Below, piece after piece: positions 60,179 to 64,000 of a DNA stretch of 64,000 nt. The stretch lies in the NCBI RefSeq assembly GCF_022968135.1, contig NZ_JALJRA010000010.1, positions 1-64,000 on the forward strand, written 5' to 3'. Position 1 is the first letter of the stretch. Every line of letters starts with the position of its first letter. The notes under the pieces are model-generated. The model ran no database searches. It worked only from the letters and a program-made list of their open reading frames with translations, and had not been told where the DNA came from. Position numbers and translations under genes: made by a program. This DNA is from Pseudorhizobium tarimense. GTDB lineage: Bacteria; Pseudomonadota; Alphaproteobacteria; Rhizobiales; Rhizobiaceae.

Positions 60179-61032
60179 CTGTGAGCGTCCATGTCTTCGA
60201 TCACCAGTTCCCTCAGGGTATCGTCAACCCTCGGGCGGACTCCGAACCATTTCTCGAAGCCCGGCACCGCCTGGTGCAGGAGCATGCCAAGCCCATCGAC
60301 CGTCTTCATGCCTTGTGCGTTGGCCTGACGGAGGATCGGCGTTTCAAGAGGGACGTAAACGATATCGGTGACGAGACCTTCCGCCGCCATGGACGAGAAA
60401 TCAATCTGCGGGACATCGCTGCCATCCATGCCGAGAGACGTCGTGTTGACGAAGAGGCCGGCACCCTGTGTCACTTCCGCGAGGGCTTCCATGGGATGGG
60501 CGTGAATCCGGGCGCCGAAACGATCGGCGAGCTCGCGGGCACGGAACACCGTGCGATTGACCACGTGGATCTCGCCGATGCCACGCTCGCGCAGCGCGTA
60601 GATGACTGCGCGGCTGGCGCCGCCGGCCCCTAAGACAACTGCCTTATCTACCCGTTGCCATCCCGGATGGCGTTCGTTCAGATTGGCGGCGAAGCCGTAT
60701 ACATCGGTGTTGGTCGCATGGAGCCGGTGCTCCTGGAGCCAAAGCGTGTTGGCTGCACCCAGCTCTTCAGCGATCGGACCTACCTCATCCGCAAGGCGAA
60801 AGGCGCTCTCCTTGTGCGGGATGGTGACATTGCCGCCGACATAGGGAGATGAGGCGTCCTTCAGCATCTCAATAAAGGCGGGGAAACCCTCCGCAGTGAC
60901 GGGCTCGGCACGATACTCGCCTGCGATTCGATGCTGCTTCAGCCAATGGCCGTGGATCAGGGGAGACCGCGAATGCTTGATTGGCCATCCCGTTACGAAA
61001 GCCTTAACCATTGTTTCACGTGAATCAGCCAT
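60175..61032 (-). CDS. aroE: Shikimate dehydrogenase
   Basis: The 285 aa NADPH enzyme performs the fourth step of the shikimate pathway. Seen are [33 protein letters not shown] with catalytic Lys, the cofactor loop [13 protein letters not shown] and [19 protein letters not shown] choose ATG 61032 ([12 protein letters not shown]); ATG 61011 is the alternative. The parS-like site 3 lies in codons 2-7 of this reading. It overlaps maf by eight bases. Confidence 0.96.
   Translation of the reverse strand: MADSRETMVKAFVTGWPIKHSRSPLIHGHWLKQHRIAGEYRAEPVTAEGFPAFIEMLKDASSPYVGGNVTIPHKESAFRLADEVGPIAEELGAANTLWLQEHRLHATNTDVYGFAANLNERHPGWQRVDKAVVLGAGGASRAVIYALRERGIGEIHVVNRTVFRARELADRFGARIHAHPMEALAEVTQGAGLFVNTTSLGMDGSDVPQIDFSSMAAEGLVTDIVYVPLETPILRQANAQGMKTVDGLGMLLHQAVPGFEKWFGVRPRVDDTLRELVIEDMDAHR
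61012..61027. promoter_or_regulatory. parS: parS-like ParB binding site 3
   Basis: TGTTTCACGTGAATCA matches the parS consensus at 15 of 16 positions. It lies within the maf/aroE overlap, taking in the maf stop codon and the aroE codons for Asp-Ser-Arg-Glu-Thr. It is about 1.5 kb from the putative origin. Confidence 0.8.
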
Positions 61033-61624
61033 CGATTGCGGCAAGCTCCCTCAATTTAGCGAGCAGGGGCAGCATAGGCAGCCCGAGGATCGTGAAATAA
61101 TCCCCTTGGATCTCGGAGAAGAGGTGGATGCCCTCCCCTTCCAGCTGATAGGCGCCGACGCTTCCGAGGAGGCTTTCGCCACAGCGCTGGACATAGCGGT
61201 CAACGAAGGCTTCAGAAAGGTCTCGGACTGTCAGCTGCGCATGCGAAACATGGTCCCACAGGATCTCCCCGTTCTGAGCGAGCGCAATGGCGCTGTTCAG
61301 CCGGTGGGTCTTTCCTGATAAAGACAGGATGTGACGCCGCGCGTCTTCCAGGTCCTTCGGCTTGTGATAAACCCGCTCCCCGAGCGACATCGTCTGGTCT
61401 GATCCGAGAACCAGCGCCTCCGTCAGATGGCGGCTGACGTCGAGAGCCTTGGCCTTTGCCAATTCAACAGCCACGTCGTCGGGGTCTGCTTGACCCGCCT
61501 CCAGGTCCGCCTCGATTGCGCGTTCATCGATCTCGGCAGCTCTCGCTTCAAACGCGAGGCCAGCATTGGTCATCAGCATGCGCCGGAAGGGGCTGGACGA
61601 CGCGAGCACGAGCAATGGCTTCAA
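61025..61624 (-). CDS. maf: Maf family nucleotide pyrophosphatase
   Basis: The 199 aa protein has the Maf start [19 protein letters not shown], the EAR-type loop [27 protein letters not shown] and [26 protein letters not shown]. Such enzymes hydrolyse non-canonical or modified nucleotides and are linked with division arrest. Lies between ppsR and aroE on the minus strand. Confidence 0.93.
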   Translation of the reverse strand: MKPLLVLASSSPFRRMLMTNAGLAFEARAAEIDERAIEADLEAGQADPDDVAVELAKAKALDVSRHLTEALVLGSDQTMSLGERVYHKPKDLEDARRHILSLSGKTHRLNSAIALAQNGEILWDHVSHAQLTVRDLSEAFVDRYVQRCGESLLGSVGAYQLEGEGIHLFSEIQGDYFTILGLPMLPLLAKLRELAAIDG

Positions 61625-61654
61625 GGGCTTGTTCTCCTGGGTTTCAGAGGCGAA

Positions 61655-62477
61655 TTATCTCAGCTTGTTGCGTAGCGCAACGATGGCGGCGGCCGCCTCT
61701 TCGATGGACCGGCGCGTGACGTCGATCACCTGCCAGCCATGGTGTGCACAGAGTGCCCGCGCATGTTTGAGTTCCTCCTGGATACTTGCGCGGTCGGTAT
61801 GATAATCCCGATCGAGGCCCTGGGTTGAGCCCGATTCCCTGTTCTCCCGAACCTGCGAGATGCGCTCCGTCGTCGCAACAAGACCAACCACGAGGGGTCG
61901 CTTCGCCTGGATAAGACTTGGCGGCAGCTCCGCGCCGACCACGATTGGAAGGTTAGCGGTCTTGATACCGCGGTTGGCGAGATAGATACTGGTCGGCGTC
62001 TTGGAGGTGCGGCTGATGCCGACGAGCACGACATCGGCCTGATCATAATCCTCCGGCAGCTGGCCGTCGTCATGGTCCATCGTGAAGTTCAGAGCATCCA
62101 TGCGGGCAAAGTAGGTGGCATCGAGATCGTGCTGAGCGCCGACCCGCCGCCTGGAGGGGGAGCCGAGGTAGCGCTGGAAGGTCGCAATGACCGGCTTCCA
62201 GGACATTGACGCTTGGCGTGCCGAGCTCGTTGCAGCGCATCTCGACCAGCGCTGCCAGCTCCTGATCAATGAGCGTGTAAAGAACGATGCCCGGCTGGCG
62301 ATCGATTGCCTCCAGCACGGCGAGTAGCTGCTTGCGGTTTCGGATCAGCGGATAAACATGCTCAATCGGCGCGGAACCAAAGAACTGAGCCGATACCGCC
62401 CGACCGGCCGAGATCAGGGTTTCACCGGTCGAGTCAGAAACGAGGTGCAGGTGAAAGAAGTTTTTCCGGTTCTCCAC
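61655..62477 (-). pseudogene. ppsR: PpsR-type PPDK regulatory kinase/phosphorylase, frameshifted
   Basis: From GTG 62477 the frame encodes the DUF299 N-terminus ([20 protein letters not shown]... [31 protein letters not shown]). It leaves the family frame at 62191-62198, where GAAGCCGG stands for an expected GAACCGG-like sequence. The rest ([21 protein letters not shown]... [12 protein letters not shown]... [23 protein letters not shown] ... [19 protein letters not shown]) follows in the next frame to the stop at 61655. The P-loop-like [11 protein letters not shown] is intact. Removing one base gives a full 273 aa protein of normal length. The family phosphorylates or activates pyruvate phosphate dikinase or PEP synthase. 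Confidence 0.88.
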
Positions 62478-62876
62478 GCTGTTCTTTACCCTTTGTTGAT
62501 AACTCGGGAGAACCGCAAGCCGGTTCATGACGAGGTCCATCTGGAGGGGAAAACCGCCGAGTTGTCCACATTCGGTCGATGGACCTGCTGAGATCAGCAG
62601 CACTTGTGGATAGTGGTGAGGAGTTTGGATCCTTGCTTCTAGATTCACATGTTTTCCACAACATCCTCTCTCTTGTGGACTAAGCCACCCCGTTGATGTT
62701 GCATCAGGATCTCTTCTTATCCCTTCAAGTGTGAAATCGCCCCGAAACAAGCCGCGCTGTCTTCTTCGACGTGGCGGATCGCCGCGCTTCACGTGGACAG
62801 CGTTTAATCCTTGATACCCACCGACTCTAAGAAATAGAAAGCCTTTTAAAATAGATTCCTATTTAGGAGGAAAACC
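62478..62876. other. oriC: Putative chromosomal replication origin (ppsR-hemE gap)
   Basis: About 400 bases without a gene lie between ppsR and hemE. DnaA-box-like 9-mers (consensus TTATCCACA) are at 62494-62502 (minus, TTATCAACA), 62562-62570 (plus, TTGTCCACA), 62605-62613 (minus, CTATCCACA), 62652-62660 (plus, TTTTCCACA) and 62674-62682 (minus, TAGTCCACA). Three GANTC sites (62642, 62823, 62854) suit CcrM methylation. The last 50 bases before hemE are A/T rich. hemE marks the origin in Caulobacter and the predicted origin in Sinorhizobium. Confidence 0.75.
62864..62870 (+). promoter_or_regulatory. Ribosome-binding site deciding the hemE TTG start
   Basis: A perfect AGGAGG sits six to seven bases before TTG 62877, which makes the TTG the clear start of hemE. 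Confidence 0.85.
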
Positions 62877-63908
62877 TTGACCGGCCCATTCCGGAAGATC
62901 GTGGCGGTGCTCGAAGGGCAGACCGTGTCACCTCCCCCCATCTGGCTGATGAGACAGGCAGGGCGCTACCTCCCGGAATATCGCGAGACGCGTGCGGAGG
63001 CCGGAAGCTTCCTCGATCTCTGTTATTCGCCGAAGCATGCGGTGGAAGTGACGCTACAGCCGATCAGACGCTATGGCTTTGATGCGGCGATCCTGTTCTC
63101 CGACATTCTGGTGATCCCGGATGCGCTGAAGCGCAATGTGCGCTTCGTGCAGGGCGAGGGTCCGCAAATGGATCCGATCGACGTGGCCGAGATTGCCGGT
63201 CTCAGCCCTGAAGGGGTGATGGATCATCTGGCGCCGGTGATCGAAACCGTGCGTCGCCTGCGCCAGGAGCTTCCGGAGGAAACGACGCTTCTCGGCTTCT
63301 GCGGCGCGCCATGGACGGTTGCGACCTACATGATCGCCGGCCACGGGACGTCCGATCAGGCGCCGGCCCGGCTCTTTTCGTACCGCAACCCGCAGGCCTT
63401 TCCACGTCTCCTGGACATTCTTGCCGACATTTCCGCCGAGTATCTGATTGCGCAGCTGGATGCCGGTGCCGATGCGGTGCAGATCTTCGATTCCTGGGCG
63501 GGTGTTCTGGGCGAAGAGGAATTCCAACGCTACGCCGTGGGGCCGGTGTCGCGCATCATCGGGAAGGTCCGGGCCGCACGACCCGGCGCGCGGATAATCG
63601 CCTTTGCCAAAGGTGCCGGCATGAACCTGAAGTCATACCGCCAAGGCACCGACGCAAATGCGATCGGGCTGGACTGGACGGTGCCGCTTTCCTTTGCGGC
63701 GGAGCTGCAGAAGGACGGACCTGTGCAAGGCAACCTCGATCCGATGCGGGTGGTGGCTGGCGGGGCTGCTCTGGAAGAGGGTGTCGACGCAATCCTGCAG
63801 AAGCTCGGAAACGGTCCGCTGATCTTCAATCTAGGTCATGGGATCACCCCGGAGGCAGACCCCGCCCATGTGAGTGATCTGGTCCGGCGTGTGCGGGGAG
63901 CCATGTGA
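62877..63908 (+). CDS. hemE: Uroporphyrinogen decarboxylase
   Basis: The 343 aa (beta/alpha)8 enzyme makes coproporphyrinogen III in haem synthesis. Both family signatures are present: [19 protein letters not shown] and [14 protein letters not shown]. The catalytic Asp lies in [11 protein letters not shown]. The start is a TTG with a perfect ribosome-binding site. The stop overlaps the next start (ATGTGATG). Confidence 0.97.
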   Translation: MTGPFRKIVAVLEGQTVSPPPIWLMRQAGRYLPEYRETRAEAGSFLDLCYSPKHAVEVTLQPIRRYGFDAAILFSDILVIPDALKRNVRFVQGEGPQMDPIDVAEIAGLSPEGVMDHLAPVIETVRRLRQELPEETTLLGFCGAPWTVATYMIAGHGTSDQAPARLFSYRNPQAFPRLLDILADISAEYLIAQLDAGADAVQIFDSWAGVLGEEEFQRYAVGPVSRIIGKVRAARPGARIIAFAKGAGMNLKSYRQGTDANAIGLDWTVPLSFAAELQKDGPVQGNLDPMRVVAGGAALEEGVDAILQKLGNGPLIFNLGHGITPEADPAHVSDLVRRVRGAM

Positions 63909-64000
63909 TGACTGAGACGGAAAAGCAGGTTTCCAGTTCAGCCGGACGACGGGCGGGAACACGCGCCTATATTGCTCTCGCGATCTTTGTGGCGATCATC
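63908..64000 (+). CDS. hemJ: Probable HemJ membrane protein, partial at window edge
   Basis: Only the first 31 codons are visible. A short charged N-terminus ([17 protein letters not shown]) leads into a hydrophobic helix (AYIALAIFVAII). Coupled to hemE, it is most likely the rhizobial protoporphyrinogen oxidase HemJ, which has such an N-terminal extension. The assignment rests mainly on position. Confidence 0.5.
   Translation, partial: MTETEKQVSSSAGRRAGTRAYIALAIFVAII

Noticed and set aside
62785..62800. A further CACGTG near hemE as a fourth parS site
   Set aside because: Outside the CACGTG core it matches the consensus poorly, unlike the three sites that share the 14-mer.

Overview
The window is chromosomal DNA of an alphaproteobacterium, almost certainly a member of the Rhizobiaceae (Sinorhizobium/Rhizobium/Agrobacterium group). 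GC content is high, coding density is very high, and many stop/start overlaps of the ATGA type occur. Gene content and order are typical of that family: actS-actR, hslVU with a his cluster, pckA-chvI-chvG-hprK-manX-ptsH-ahcY-divL, addB-addA-trxA, trpFBA-accD-folC, and the gyrB to hemE segment. I see no insertion sequence, prophage, CRISPR array, tRNA or rRNA. I cannot name the species from sequence alone.

Layout. 0.2-7 kb: an ornithine-cyclodeaminase-family enzyme, helicase HrpB, the ActS/ActR redox two-component system, a frameshifted mmcB and a lipoprotein L,D-transpeptidase. 7-14 kb (minus strand): malate synthase G, a hydantoinase/oxoprolinase-type protein, a cytochrome P450 and a DUF1402 exported protein. 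14-20.8 kb: hslU and hslV, divergent from hisB-DUF2628-hisH-hisA-hisF-hisE-coaA. 20.8-24.8 kb: a decayed glycosyltransferase-87 gene, alkB, arfB and pckA. 25-33 kb: chvI-chvG-hprK-manX-ptsH, then ahcY behind a palindromic operator, then divL. 33-42.6 kb: a TsaE-AmgK fusion, murU, addB, addA and trxA. 42.7-50.5 kb (minus strand): folC, accD, trpA, trpB, trpF, a YgjP-type metallopeptidase, a DUF2852 protein and phaZ. 50.7-57.6 kb: a fumarylacetoacetase-fold hydrolase, a nitroreductase, gyrB, an XRE regulator, an Smr protein, mltA and a Tim44-like protein. 57.7-64 kb: fxsA, secB, dnaQ, coaE, aroE, maf, a frameshifted ppsR, hemE and the start of a probable hemJ.

The most interesting layer is not a gene. 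The last 16 kb look like the replication and segregation centre of the chromosome. The roughly 400 bp gap between ppsR and hemE carries five DnaA-box-like 9-mers (one or two mismatches each), three GANTC sites and an AT-rich end next to hemE, which fits the alphaproteobacterial Cori position. Three copies of an identical 14-mer with a CACGTG core, closely resembling ParB parS sites, lie at 48.6, 52.3 and 61.0 kb. One is doubled into a near-perfect 38 bp palindrome between gyrB and a nitroreductase gene, and one lies inside the first codons of aroE. A divL gene, whose product has tyrosine in place of the phospho-acceptor histidine, lies about 30 kb from this centre.

Three loci are broken: mmcB and ppsR by one frameshift each, and the GT87 gene by a nonsense codon plus two frameshifts. 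The single-indel breaks in two otherwise intact, conserved genes could be sequencing errors. The triple-lesion gene looks like a true pseudogene.
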